Source of the DNA: Candidatus Binatia bacterium
GTDB lineage: Bacteria; Desulfobacterota; Binatia; UBA12015
Assembly: GCA_036563615.1 (NCBI GenBank)
Contig: DATCMB010000023.1
Coordinates: 186,001 to 250,000, forward strand
Length of the DNA stretch: 64,000 nt
Reading direction: 5' to 3'
Part shown: piece by piece, positions 33,472 to 43,445 of the stretch
How the letters are laid out: each line of letters starts with the position of its first letter
Numbering within the stretch: the stretch's first letter is position 1
The notes under the pieces: model-generated
What the model saw: only the letters and a program-made list of their open reading frames with translations
Database searches by the model: none
What the model was told of the DNA's origin: nothing
Translations under genes and position numbers: made by a program

Positions 33472-35616
33472 ATGCGCTGCCTTTGCCCCGTGGTGACGCA
33501 TCCTTCGACGCTGCGGCAGCGCAGCGTCGCACCATCCTCGACGCTCGTGCTCGCCTGCGTCGCGCTCGCGTTCGTCGCGGCGTGCACGTCGTCGCCGCCG
33601 CAACCCGAGGCGCCGACCTACGCCGTCGTCTCGACGCTCGCCAAGCCCAAGGAAACGCTCGCGCTGTCCGTACGCTCGCGGAGCGGCGAGGTCCTGGGGC
33701 GCGAGTTCAGGCCGACTGCGGAGGTGGCCTGGTCCCGTCCCCTCACGCCGAAGGGGCCGCCGTCGGTGGTGGACGGCGCGCTCGAGCGCGTCTACGAGGT
33801 CGGGCCCTTTCTCGTCGACCAGACGGTGATGGTCAGCCGCACCTACGAGAAGAAGGGCGAGGCGACCCAGTCGCTCCCCGCGGTGCTGGCGACGGCGAAG
33901 GGACGCGAGCTGGTCGTGCGCTTCGACATCCCGAATTTTGATGGCGACGCAGAAGACTGGAAGGTGCACGCCGTGGCGTTCATCATCCCGCCGCCCGAGC
34001 GCGTCACCACCACGGAGCCGATCACGGTGCCGCCGGGCGCCGTGCTCGAGGGCGCCTACGGGCTGAGCCCGGCCTCGGCCGGCGCGAGCACGTCGCCGGT
34101 GCGGCTCGAGCTCGTCGCCCTGACGGACGCAGGCTCGCACGTGCTGCTCAGCAAGGAGCTCGCGCAGGACGACGAGCGATCGTTCGAGTGGAGCGACTAC
34201 CGCATCGACCTCGAGGAGCTCGCCGGGCAGAAGGTGCGCTTCGAGCTGCGCAGCGAGGTCGCGGCGAGCGACGCCGAGCAGGCGCTGCGCGTCGGCTATC
34301 CGGTCTGGAGCGTGCCCGTCGTGCTCGCGCCCCGCGCCGCGGACGACACGCGCAACGTCGTGCTGATCTCGCTCGACACGCTGCGGGCGGACTTCGTCGG
34401 CGCGTACGGCCAGAAGCGTCCGACGACGCCCAACCTCGACCGCTTGGCCGAGGAGGGCGCGCTGTTCGAGAACGTGTACACGACGTACCCGTCGACGACC
34501 GCCTCGCACATGACGATGCTGACCGGCGTCCATCCGTCGGTGCACGGCGTCTACGCCTTCGGCTCGCTGCTGCCGAGCTCCTACGAGCTGCTGTCGACGG
34601 TGCTCGCCGCGCGCGGCTACCAGACGGCGGCCGTGACCGAGGACGGGATGATCCACGCGTTCGCCGGATTCGTGCGTGGCTTTCGCTCGTACCGCGAGTA
34701 CCTGGTCGCCAACATGGACGAGTACGGCGTGGCCGCGGAGGTGATCGACAGCGGGATCGAGTGGCTGCGTCGCCACAAGGACGAGCGCTTCTTCCTCTTC
34801 CTGCACACCTACCAGGTGCATTCGCCGTACGCGCCGCCCGAGGGCTACGACGTGTTCGAGGCGGACGGCGACGGCGCGGACGAGCTCGGCGGGCCCTTTC
34901 CGCCGGACATCGTCCGCACCCGGCTCGCGTACGCCGGGGACGTGCTCTACACCGACGCGCAGGTCGCGCGTCTCCTCGCCGAGCTCGACGCGCTCGGCCG
35001 GCGCGACGACACGGTCGTGATCGTGACCGCGGATCACGGCGAGGCGCTCGGCGAGAACGGCCTGCTCGGCCACAACTGGTTCGCCACCGAGCCCGTGCTG
35101 CGGATCCCGCTGCTGATCCGGGCGCCCGGTCGCGTGCCGGCGGGTGCGCGCGTCTCTTCGCTGGTCTCGCTGGTCGACCTGGCGCCCACCGTGCTCGACC
35201 TCGCCGGCGTGTCGCAGCTCGAAGACCCGATGCCCGAAGAGCAGCGAAAGATGCAGTCGCAGATGCAGGGCACGAACCTCGTGCGCCTGCTCGACGGCGC
35301 GGAGCTCGCCGAGCGCGCGGTCTACGTCGAGCACGACCGTCAGGACGGCCGGAAGGAGGTCATCGTGCGCCAGGGCACGACGAAGTGGATCGCCACCGAC
35401 GGCCGCGTCCTGGTTCGCTACGACCTCGAGAGCGACCCGCTCGAGCGGGAGCGCCGCGAGGATCCCGAGCTGCTCGCGCCGGGCCAGAAGCTGGTCGACG
35501 CCTACGTCGCCGCGAACGACGAGCTGCGCCGCCAGCGCGGCAACCCGCGTCCCACGGCCGTCGAGACCGACGACGCGACGATGAAGAAGCTGCGCGCCCT
35601 CGGCTACGTCGAGTGA
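33472..35616 (+). CDS. Lipoprotein with sulfatase/phosphatase-superfamily domain lacking the formylglycine motif
   Basis: 714 aa from the ATG at 33472; an upstream in-frame start at 33361 would spoil the signal peptide. A lipoprotein signal peptide ends ALAFVAAC. Residues ~35-280 form a beta-rich N-terminal domain, and ~285-600 the alkaline-phosphatase-superfamily domain (NVVLISLDTLRADFVGAYGQ, HTYQVHSPYAPP, VIVTADHGEALGENGLLGHN). The nucleophile position is T342 in YPSTTASHMTMLTG instead of C/S-x-P-x-R, so it is unlikely to be a formylglycine sulfatase. It ends LRALGYVE, very like the C-terminus of the protein at 29296 (LRALGYVQ), which marks the two as related. Periplasmic phosphate- or sulfate-ester hydrolase or transferase; substrate unknown. 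Confidence 0.82.
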   Translation: MRCLCPVVTHPSTLRQRSVAPSSTLVLACVALAFVAACTSSPPQPEAPTYAVVSTLAKPKETLALSVRSRSGEVLGREFRPTAEVAWSRPLTPKGPPSVVDGALERVYEVGPFLVDQTVMVSRTYEKKGEATQSLPAVLATAKGRELVVRFDIPNFDGDAEDWKVHAVAFIIPPPERVTTTEPITVPPGAVLEGAYGLSPASAGASTSPVRLELVALTDAGSHVLLSKELAQDDERSFEWSDYRIDLEELAGQKVRFELRSEVAASDAEQALRVGYPVWSVPVVLAPRAADDTRNVVLISLDTLRADFVGAYGQKRPTTPNLDRLAEEGALFENVYTTYPSTTASHMTMLTGVHPSVHGVYAFGSLLPSSYELLSTVLAARGYQTAAVTEDGMIHAFAGFVRGFRSYREYLVANMDEYGVAAEVIDSGIEWLRRHKDERFFLFLHTYQVHSPYAPPEGYDVFEADGDGADELGGPFPPDIVRTRLAYAGDVLYTDAQVARLLAELDALGRRDDTVVIVTADHGEALGENGLLGHNWFATEPVLRIPLLIRAPGRVPAGARVSSLVSLVDLAPTVLDLAGVSQLEDPMPEEQRKMQSQMQGTNLVRLLDGAELAERAVYVEHDRQDGRKEVIVRQGTTKWIATDGRVLVRYDLESDPLERERREDPELLAPGQKLVDAYVAANDELRRQRGNPRPTAVETDDATMKKLRALGYVE

Positions 35617-35648
35617 CGCCGGCGCCCCGTCGCCGCGACGCCGTCGGC

Positions 35649-35676
35649 CGCCGGTGAGCGGTCACCGCTCCCGGCG
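35649..35676 (+). terminator. Terminator-like hairpin after the sulfatase-fold lipoprotein gene
   Basis: A 12-bp GC-rich stem with one bulged T (35655) joins 35649-35661 to 35665-35676 around a TCA loop, 33 nt after the stop at 35616. It is followed by CTTCTGCC rather than a U-run. Confidence 0.45.
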
Positions 35677-35793
35677 CTTCTGCCGCACCCCTGCCGCGTC
35701 CGGCGTCCGCGCCCCCGGCCGCGCTCGCGCCGCGCTCCCACGCCCGGAAAACGCGGTCGAAAGGCGAAAACCGCTTTGCTAGCGTCTTTCAAG

Positions 35794-38421
35794 ATGACCG
35801 GAGCCGACGTCCGACGGGGTTTCCTCGAGTTCTTCCGCCGCCACGACCACCTCATCGTGCCCAGCGCACGCATCGTGCCGGAGAGCGACCCGTCGCTGCT
35901 GTTCACGAATGCGGGGATGGTCCCCTTCAAGAACGTCTTCCTCGGCGTCGAGAAGCCGCCCGCGCCGCGCGTCGCCGACGTGCAGAAGTGCCTGCGCATC
36001 TCGGGCAAGCACAACGACCTCGAGGACGTCGGGCGCGACGTCTACCACCAGACGTTCTTCGAGATGCTCGGCAACTGGTCCTTCGGCGACTACTACAAGG
36101 CCGAGGCGATCGAGTGGGCCTGGCAGCTCCTGACCAAGGAGTGGGGTCTCGACCCGAACCGCATGTACGCGACGGTCTTCGAGACCGACGAGGAAGCGGA
36201 GAAGCTCTGGCCCAAGGTGACGAGCCTGCCCGCGTCGCGCGTCCTGCGCTTCGGCGCCAAGGACAACTTCTGGGAGATGGGCGAGACCGGTCCCTGCGGT
36301 CCGTGCTCCGAGATCCACTACGACCGCGGCCCCGGCACCTGCGACCAGCCGCCGGGCCACACCTGCGGGGTCAACTCCGGCTGCGCGCGGTTCATGGAGA
36401 TCTGGAACCTCGTCTTCATCCAGAACAACCGCGAGCCCGACGGTAGCCTGACCGACCTGCCGGCGAAGCACGTCGACACCGGCATGGGCCTCGAGCGCGT
36501 CACCGCGATCCTGCAGGGTGTCCAGGGCAACTACGACACCGATCTGCTGCGCGGCATGATCGAGGTCGCCGAGGAGCGCGCGAAGAAGCGCTACGAGGGC
36601 GGCACCAGCGACGCCGACGTCGCCTTCCGCGTGATTGCCGACCACGGCCGCGCGGTCGCGGTGATGATCGCCGACGGCATCACGCCGTCGAACGAGGGCC
36701 GCGGCTACGTGCTGCGCCGCCTGCTGCGCCGCGCCGCGCGCCAGGGCCGCGTTCTTGGCTTGACGGAGCCGTTCCTCGGCGCCGTCACCGACCGCGTGTG
36801 CGAGGTGCTCGGCGCCGGCTACCCCGAGCTGATCGAGCACCGCGACCGGATCCGCGCCGCGGTGACCGCGGAGGAGGAGCGCTTCGGCGAGACGCTCGAG
36901 AAGGGCCTCGGCCTCCTCGAGGAGGAGGTCGCGAAGCTGCGCCAGAGCGGCGGCACCGTGCTGCCGGGCGAGGTCGCCTTCAAGCTCTACGACACCTACG
37001 GCTTCCCGATCGACCTCACCGCCGACATCCTGCGCGGCGAGAAGATGTCGGTCGATCAGGCGGGCTTCGACGCCGCGATGGAGCGTCAGCGCGAGCGTGC
37101 GCGCGAGGGCGCGCGCTTCGTCACCGCCACCGCGGGCAGCTTCGCCGACGCGCACTCGAAGTTCGCCGGCGACCGCATCACGTCGCTCGAGTCGCGCGTC
37201 GTCGCGATCGCGTCGGCCGACGGCGAGGCGCGCAAGGAGGCCCGCGAGGGCGACGAGATCGAGATCGTCACCGCCGAGACGCCCTTCTACGGCGAGTCCG
37301 GCGGCCAGGTCGGCGACACCGGCAAGATCGTCCTGCCGGGCGGCGGGCTGATCGAGGTGGTCGACACCCAGAAGCCGCGTCCGGACCTGATCGTGCACCG
37401 CGGCCGCGTGGTGCGCGGCGGCGTCGCGCCGGGCGACCTCGTGCGTCTCGAGATCGACGCCGAGCGCCGCGACCGGATCCGTCTCAACCACTCGGCGACC
37501 CACCTGCTCCACGCGGCGCTGCGCCACCAGCTCGGCGAGCACGTCCGCCAGGCGGGCTCGCTGGTGACGCCCGAGCGCCTGCGCTTCGACTTCACGCAGG
37601 ACAGCCGGCTCTCCGAGGAGCGCCTCGCCGAGCTCGAGGACGAGGTCAACGAGCACATCCGCCAGAACCTCGAGGTGTTCGCCGAGGAGATGTCCTACGA
37701 CGACGCGCTCAAGGCGGGCGCGCTCGCCTTCTTCGGCGACAAGTACGGCGACCGCGTGCGCGTGCTGCGCATGGGCGACTACTCGGTCGAGCTGTGCGGC
37801 GGCACGCACGTCGCGCGCACCGGCGACATCGGCGTCTTCAAGATGCGCGGCGAGTCGGCGGTCGGCGCCGGCGTCCGGCGCGTCGAGGCGCTGACCGGCG
37901 AGGGCGCGCTCGAGGCGGTGCGGCGGCGCGAGCGCGAGCTGCGTCAGGTCGCGGAGCTGCTGCACGGAAACGAGGAGGAAGTCGCGGCCAAGCTCGAGAA
38001 GCTGCTCGCGCAGCAGAAGGAGCTCGAGCGCAAGCTCGCGGAGGCGCAGTCGAAGCTCGTCTCCGGCGCCTCGCGCGACCTGCTCGACGACGTGCGCCAG
38101 GTCGACGGCATCAAGGTGCTCGCGCAGCGGGTCGACCAGGTCGACGCCAAGGTCCTGCGCGACCTCGCCGACAAGCTGCGCGACCGCATGCGCTCGGGCG
38201 TCGTCGTGCTCGGCGGCAGCGACGGTCAGAAGGTGCTGCTGCTCGCGGCCGTCACCAAGGACCTGGTCGGACGCGTCCACGCCGGCGACCTGATCAAGCA
38301 GATCGCGCCGATCGTCGGCGGCGGCGGCGGCGGGCGACCGGACTTCGCGCAGGCGGGCGGCAAGGATCCGTCGCGCCTGCCGCAGGCGCTCGAGCGCGTC
38401 TACGAGCTGATCGGCGGATGA
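35794..38421 (+). CDS. alaS: Alanyl-tRNA synthetase
   Basis: 875 aa, the usual length. The ATG at 35794 gives MTGADVRRGFLEFFRRHDHLIVPSARIVP, the family N-terminus. Class II core motifs include LLFTNAGMVPFKNVFLG and FFEMLGNWSFGDYYK. The editing-domain zinc ligands are HSATHLLHAALR and CGGTHVARTGDIG. The C-Ala domain ends with GGGGGGRPDFAQAGG. It charges tRNA-Ala in the cytoplasm. The stop overlaps the phoH-like start (ATGA), making an alaS-phoH-ybeY cluster. Confidence 0.98.
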   Translation: MTGADVRRGFLEFFRRHDHLIVPSARIVPESDPSLLFTNAGMVPFKNVFLGVEKPPAPRVADVQKCLRISGKHNDLEDVGRDVYHQTFFEMLGNWSFGDYYKAEAIEWAWQLLTKEWGLDPNRMYATVFETDEEAEKLWPKVTSLPASRVLRFGAKDNFWEMGETGPCGPCSEIHYDRGPGTCDQPPGHTCGVNSGCARFMEIWNLVFIQNNREPDGSLTDLPAKHVDTGMGLERVTAILQGVQGNYDTDLLRGMIEVAEERAKKRYEGGTSDADVAFRVIADHGRAVAVMIADGITPSNEGRGYVLRRLLRRAARQGRVLGLTEPFLGAVTDRVCEVLGAGYPELIEHRDRIRAAVTAEEERFGETLEKGLGLLEEEVAKLRQSGGTVLPGEVAFKLYDTYGFPIDLTADILRGEKMSVDQAGFDAAMERQRERAREGARFVTATAGSFADAHSKFAGDRITSLESRVVAIASADGEARKEAREGDEIEIVTAETPFYGESGGQVGDTGKIVLPGGGLIEVVDTQKPRPDLIVHRGRVVRGGVAPGDLVRLEIDAERRDRIRLNHSATHLLHAALRHQLGEHVRQAGSLVTPERLRFDFTQDSRLSEERLAELEDEVNEHIRQNLEVFAEEMSYDDALKAGALAFFGDKYGDRVRVLRMGDYSVELCGGTHVARTGDIGVFKMRGESAVGAGVRRVEALTGEGALEAVRRRERELRQVAELLHGNEEEVAAKLEKLLAQQKELERKLAEAQSKLVSGASRDLLDDVRQVDGIKVLAQRVDQVDAKVLRDLADKLRDRMRSGVVVLGGSDGQKVLLLAAVTKDLVGRVHAGDLIKQIAPIVGGGGGGRPDFAQAGGKDPSRLPQALERVYELIGG

Positions 38422-39422
38422 GCGAGGCACGCTCGGACGAGCAAGCGACGGCGGCGGCGCAGGGGCCGCAGAAGTCGATCCGCGTCGACGTCCCCGACCC
38501 GCAGCACCTGCACACGCTGCTCGGGCAGCACGACGAGAACATCAAGGTGATCGAGCGTGCGACCGGCGCCCGGGTGCACGTGCACAACGGCGGCTTCGAG
38601 GTGTCGGGCGACGAGGTGCAGGCGGAGCTCGCCGCGCGGGTGCTGCGCCAGCTGCGCGAGCTGCTCGAAGGCGGCTACCCGCTGTACGCGTCGGACGTCG
38701 ATCACGCGCTGCGCATCCTGTCCGCCGACCGCAACGCGCGCCTCAAGGAGATCTTCCTCGACACCGTCTACATCTCGGCGCACAAGCGGACGATCGCCCC
38801 GAAGTCCATCAACCAAAAGCTCTACATCGACTCGATCCGCAAGTACGACATCGTCTTCGGCATCGGTCCGGCGGGCACGGGCAAGACGTACCTCGCGATG
38901 GCGATGGCGGTCGCGGCGCTGCTCAAGAACGAGGTCGCGCGCATCGTGCTGACGCGTCCGGCCGTCGAGGCGGGCGAGCGTCTCGGCTTCCTGCCCGGCG
39001 ACCTCGCGGAGAAGGTCAATCCGTATCTGCGCCCGCTCTACGACGCGCTCAACGACATGGTCGATCCCGATCGCGCGCGCCGCTACATGGACCGCGGGAC
39101 GATCGAGGTCGCGCCGCTCGCCTTCATGCGCGGCCGCACGCTGAACGACTCGTTCGTGATCCTCGACGAGGCGCAGAACACGACGCGCGAGCAGATGAAG
39201 ATGTTCTTGACGCGTCTCGGCTTCGGCTCGCGCGCCGTGATCACCGGCGACGTGACGCAGATCGACCTGCCGTTCGGCAAGGCGTCGGGCCTGATCGAGG
39301 CGCGCGAGATCCTGAAGGGCATCGAGGGCATCCGCTTCGTGCAGTTCGACGAGCGCGACGTCGTGCGTCACCGCCTGGTGCAGCAGATCATCGCCGCTTA
39401 CGACCGTGCCCCGGCCCCGTAG
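38418..39422 (+). CDS. PhoH-family ATPase
   Basis: 334 aa. An N-terminal KH-like segment (IRVDVPDPQHLHTLLGQHDENIKVIERATGARVHVHNGGFEV) precedes a PhoH ATPase domain with Walker A GPAGTGKTYLA and Walker B FVILDEAQNTT. The conserved RPAVEAGERLGFLPGDLAEKVNPYLRPLYDAL and ITGDVTQIDLP are present. PhoH-like proteins upstream of ybeY are widespread and thought to act in RNA metabolism, though the biochemical role is not settled. It overlaps alaS by 4 bp and ybeY by 17 bp. Confidence 0.95.
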   Translation: MSEARSDEQATAAAQGPQKSIRVDVPDPQHLHTLLGQHDENIKVIERATGARVHVHNGGFEVSGDEVQAELAARVLRQLRELLEGGYPLYASDVDHALRILSADRNARLKEIFLDTVYISAHKRTIAPKSINQKLYIDSIRKYDIVFGIGPAGTGKTYLAMAMAVAALLKNEVARIVLTRPAVEAGERLGFLPGDLAEKVNPYLRPLYDALNDMVDPDRARRYMDRGTIEVAPLAFMRGRTLNDSFVILDEAQNTTREQMKMFLTRLGFGSRAVITGDVTQIDLPFGKASGLIEAREILKGIEGIRFVQFDERDVVRHRLVQQIIAAYDRAPAP

Positions 39423-39900
39423 CGGAGCCGAGCGGCGACCCGCGCCGATCGTCGTCCGGGTCGCGGCGGAGCGCGGCATGGCGAAGCACGCGCCGCTCCT
39501 GCGTCGGATCGCGCGCGAGAGCCTGCGCCACATGGGCGAGCACGGCACCGAGCTCTCGATCGCGCTCGTCGGCGACGAGGAGATGCACCGCCTGAACCGC
39601 GACTTCCGCGGCAAGGACCGCACGACCGACGTGCTCGCGTTCGCGCAGCGCGAGGGCGAGGGCGTGCAGGCGCCGCTCGATGGCGCGCCGGCGCTGCTCG
39701 GCGACGTCGTCATCTCGCTGCCGACCGCCGAGCGCCAGGCGGCCGAGCGCGGGCACGCGCTCGAGCGCGAGCTCACCGAGCTGCTGGTGCACGGGATCCT
39801 CCACCTGCTGGGCTACGACCACGAGCGCTCGCCGGCCGAGGCGCGGCGGATGTTCGGCAAGCAGCGCGAGCTGGTGCAGGCGGTCGGCGGCGCGAAGTAG
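39406..39900 (+). CDS. ybeY: Endoribonuclease YbeY
   Basis: 164 aa. The family zinc motif H-G-x-L-H-L-x-G-Y-D-H is exact as HGILHLLGYDH near residues 130-140, preceded by RGKDRTTDVLAFAQ and LLGDVVISLPTAERQA. YbeY is a metal-dependent RNase acting in 16S rRNA 3' maturation and ribosome quality control. The GTG start at 39406 lies within the end of the phoH-like gene, the usual phoH-ybeY arrangement. Confidence 0.96.
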   Translation: MPRPRSGAERRPAPIVVRVAAERGMAKHAPLLRRIARESLRHMGEHGTELSIALVGDEEMHRLNRDFRGKDRTTDVLAFAQREGEGVQAPLDGAPALLGDVVISLPTAERQAAERGHALERELTELLVHGILHLLGYDHERSPAEARRMFGKQRELVQAVGGAK

Positions 39901-40036
39901 CGGGCGTCGGCATTCCCGCGCCAAGCGGCCGAGGCAGCTTTGCGTCCGCTCGTGCCGCCCGCTGACAGCGGTTGGCGGTCGTGTGCGGGACGGCGCGACG
40001 CCGACGCGGAGCTGGTGTTGCCCGGCGCCGTGGAAG

Positions 40037-42055
40037 ATGGTTGATTCGCGCCCTGCGCGACGCGCAGCGAAGGCGCTCCCCCGTCTCGTCATGGCCGTGC
40101 AGACGTCGCCGCGCATCCCGTACGTCGCAGCTCTCGATGGCATCCGCGGCGTGGCGCTGGTCGCGATGCTCGTCTACCACGCCGACAAGAGCGTGGTCGG
40201 CGGCGGCTACCTGAGCGTCTCGACCTTCTTCACGCTCTCCGGCTTTTTGATCACGACGCTGCTGCTGGTCGAGACGGCGTCGAGCGGCCGGATCGACCTG
40301 GTGCGCTTCTGGGCGCGGCGCCTGCGCAGGCTGATGCCCGCCGCTCTGCTCGGCATCGCGCTTGCCGCCTGCTTCACGCTGCTCGCGGGGACCACGGATC
40401 AGCTTTCCCGCTTCCGCTGGGACGGCCTCGGGGCGCTGTTCTACTTCGCGAACATCCGCTTCATGACGACGGGGCAGACCTACTGGGAGATCTTCACCCG
40501 CCCGTCGCCGCTCCAGCACTACTGGAGCTTGTCGATCGAAGAGCAGTTCTACGCCGTCTACCCGCTGCTCCTCGTCGCCATGATGGGGCTCGCGCGCCTG
40601 CCGCTGCGGAGCCTGCGGCTCGTGCTGGCCGTGCTCGCGTGCCTGTCGACGGCGATCATGATCGGGCTCGCCACGAGCGGCGTCGCGCCCTCGCGGCTCT
40701 ACTACGGAACCGACACGCGCGCTGCGGAGTTTCTCGTCGGCGCCCTCCTGGCGACGCTGCTGGTCCGCGACGGACGCATCCAGCCGTGGCGCGGACGTGG
40801 CTACGTCGCGATCACGGTCGCGGCCATCGCCTACGTCATCGCGTGCGTGCTCCTGGTCCAGGAAGACTCGCCGTTCCTCTACCGCGGAGGCTTCGCGCTG
40901 TATGCGCTCTGCAACGCCGCGCTGCTCAACGCGGCGCTGCAGCCCGGCGTCGTGTCGTCGGTGCTCTCGTGGGAGCCCTTCCGGCGCCTCGGGGTGGTGT
41001 CGTACGGCGTCTACATCTACCACTGGCCGATCTACCTTTGGCTTGACGAGAGCCGCACCGGCTTGGGCGGGCTCGAGCTGTTCGCGCTCCGCATCGGCGT
41101 GACCTTCGCGATCGCGGTGGTGTCCTACGTCGCGCTCGAGAGACCGGTGCGCGAGCGCCGCTGGCCGACGGGCTGGGTGGCGCGTCTCGCGGCCCCGGTC
41201 GCGGTCGCCGCGGTGGCCGTGGTCGTCGTCACGACGACGGCCGGTGCGCCCGGCGCGCCCCCGGCGAAGCGCGCTGCACGGGCGAGCAAGATGCCCCCGC
41301 TCGGGCCGCCGTTTCCCGAAGGCCCGCTCCGCGTGCTGACGGTCGGCGATTCCATCGCCCACAACGTCGGGATCGGCTTCGCGCGGCAGGCGAAGTTCTA
41401 CGGCCGACCGGTGACGGTCTGGAACCTCGCCGAGTACGGCTGCGGCATCGGACGCTGGCCGAAGCCCGGCCCGCGCCGATCGGAAGTCTGCACCGATTGG
41501 CCCCAGCGCTGGCGGGACGCGGTCGAGCGCTTCCGCCCGGATCTCGTGGTGATCCACTCGGGGCTCATGGATCTGCGCAATCGGGAGTTTCCCACCGGGA
41601 CGCACGCGCCGGGCGACGAGGTGTTCGACTCCTGGCTGCTCGGCGAGTACCAGCTCGCGGTCGACGTCACCTCGGCGCTCGGCGCACGCATCGTGTGGCT
41701 CACGACGCCCTGCTTCGGCCGCACGCAGAACTCGCCGCTGATCGGCACGGGCGCCCGCGATCCGCGCCGCGTCAAGCATCTGAACGACGTCATCCTGCCG
41801 ACGCTCGCTGCTGCCCGTCCGGACGAGGTGACGCTGCTCGATCTGTTCGCGCGCCTCTGTCCCGGCGGACGCTTCCTCGAGGTCGACCCGCGGCTGGGAC
41901 AGGTGCGGATGGACTCGATCCACCTCACGGCCGCCGCCGCGACCGACGTCGCAAGCTGGATCCTGGCCGAGACCTTCCCGTCCGTGCAGATGGCGCAGGG
42001 GACGGAAGCCGCTCCCGTCGAAGCGTCCCGCGTCGAGCGCGCGGCGGCGAACTGA
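40037..42055 (+). CDS. OafA/YrhL-type acyltransferase-3 with C-terminal SGNH domain
   Basis: 672 aa from the ATG at 40037; the ATG at 40091 is also possible. The N-terminal ~380 residues are an acyltransferase-3 domain with about ten helices: YVAALDGIRGVALVAMLVYHAD (catalytic-type His), FFTLSGFLI, RFWARRLRRLMPA, QHYWSLSIEEQFYAVYP and SYGVYIYHWPIYLW. A helix (VAVAAVAVVVVTTTAG) leads to a periplasmic SGNH esterase-like domain, with VLTVGDSIAHN as the Ser motif and MDSIHLTAAAATDVA carrying the terminal D-x-x-H. OafA-like enzymes O-acetylate LPS O-antigen or other glycans, which fits the glycan genes elsewhere in the window. The acceptor is unknown. Confidence 0.92.
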   Translation: MVDSRPARRAAKALPRLVMAVQTSPRIPYVAALDGIRGVALVAMLVYHADKSVVGGGYLSVSTFFTLSGFLITTLLLVETASSGRIDLVRFWARRLRRLMPAALLGIALAACFTLLAGTTDQLSRFRWDGLGALFYFANIRFMTTGQTYWEIFTRPSPLQHYWSLSIEEQFYAVYPLLLVAMMGLARLPLRSLRLVLAVLACLSTAIMIGLATSGVAPSRLYYGTDTRAAEFLVGALLATLLVRDGRIQPWRGRGYVAITVAAIAYVIACVLLVQEDSPFLYRGGFALYALCNAALLNAALQPGVVSSVLSWEPFRRLGVVSYGVYIYHWPIYLWLDESRTGLGGLELFALRIGVTFAIAVVSYVALERPVRERRWPTGWVARLAAPVAVAAVAVVVVTTTAGAPGAPPAKRAARASKMPPLGPPFPEGPLRVLTVGDSIAHNVGIGFARQAKFYGRPVTVWNLAEYGCGIGRWPKPGPRRSEVCTDWPQRWRDAVERFRPDLVVIHSGLMDLRNREFPTGTHAPGDEVFDSWLLGEYQLAVDVTSALGARIVWLTTPCFGRTQNSPLIGTGARDPRRVKHLNDVILPTLAAARPDEVTLLDLFARLCPGGRFLEVDPRLGQVRMDSIHLTAAAATDVASWILAETFPSVQMAQGTEAAPVEASRVERAAAN

Positions 42056-42167
42056 GCGTCGTCGTCGCACCTGCCAAGGCCGCTCGCCCGTCCGCGCTCC
42101 CACGCCGCGCAGAGCCGTCCCGGAGAGACGGTTGCGGCGGCGGCTCGCGCAACGCTACATCTCGAAG

Positions 42168-43314
<1,147 letters not shown>

Positions 43315-43326
43315 CTGCGGCGGATC

Positions 43327-43357
43327 GCGCCGGCGGTCGTCGCGACCGCCTCGGCGC
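43327..43357. terminator. Hairpin between convergent prfB and the reductase-aminotransferase gene
   Basis: The inner stem GGCGGTCG (43332-43339) with CGACCGCC (43343-43350) has a 3-nt loop. It is extended across a 2-nt bulge by GCGCC (43327-43331) with GGCGC (43353-43357). It lies 13 nt after the prfB stop and 90 bp before the convergent gene end. Confidence 0.55.
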
Positions 43358-43445
43358 GCGACGGTCGCAGCTGCGGTTGGCGGTTGCTCTCCCCGCGCGT
43401 CGCAGGGCGCCATCGCGCCGTCGCAGGCCGCCCGGTCGGGCGTCG

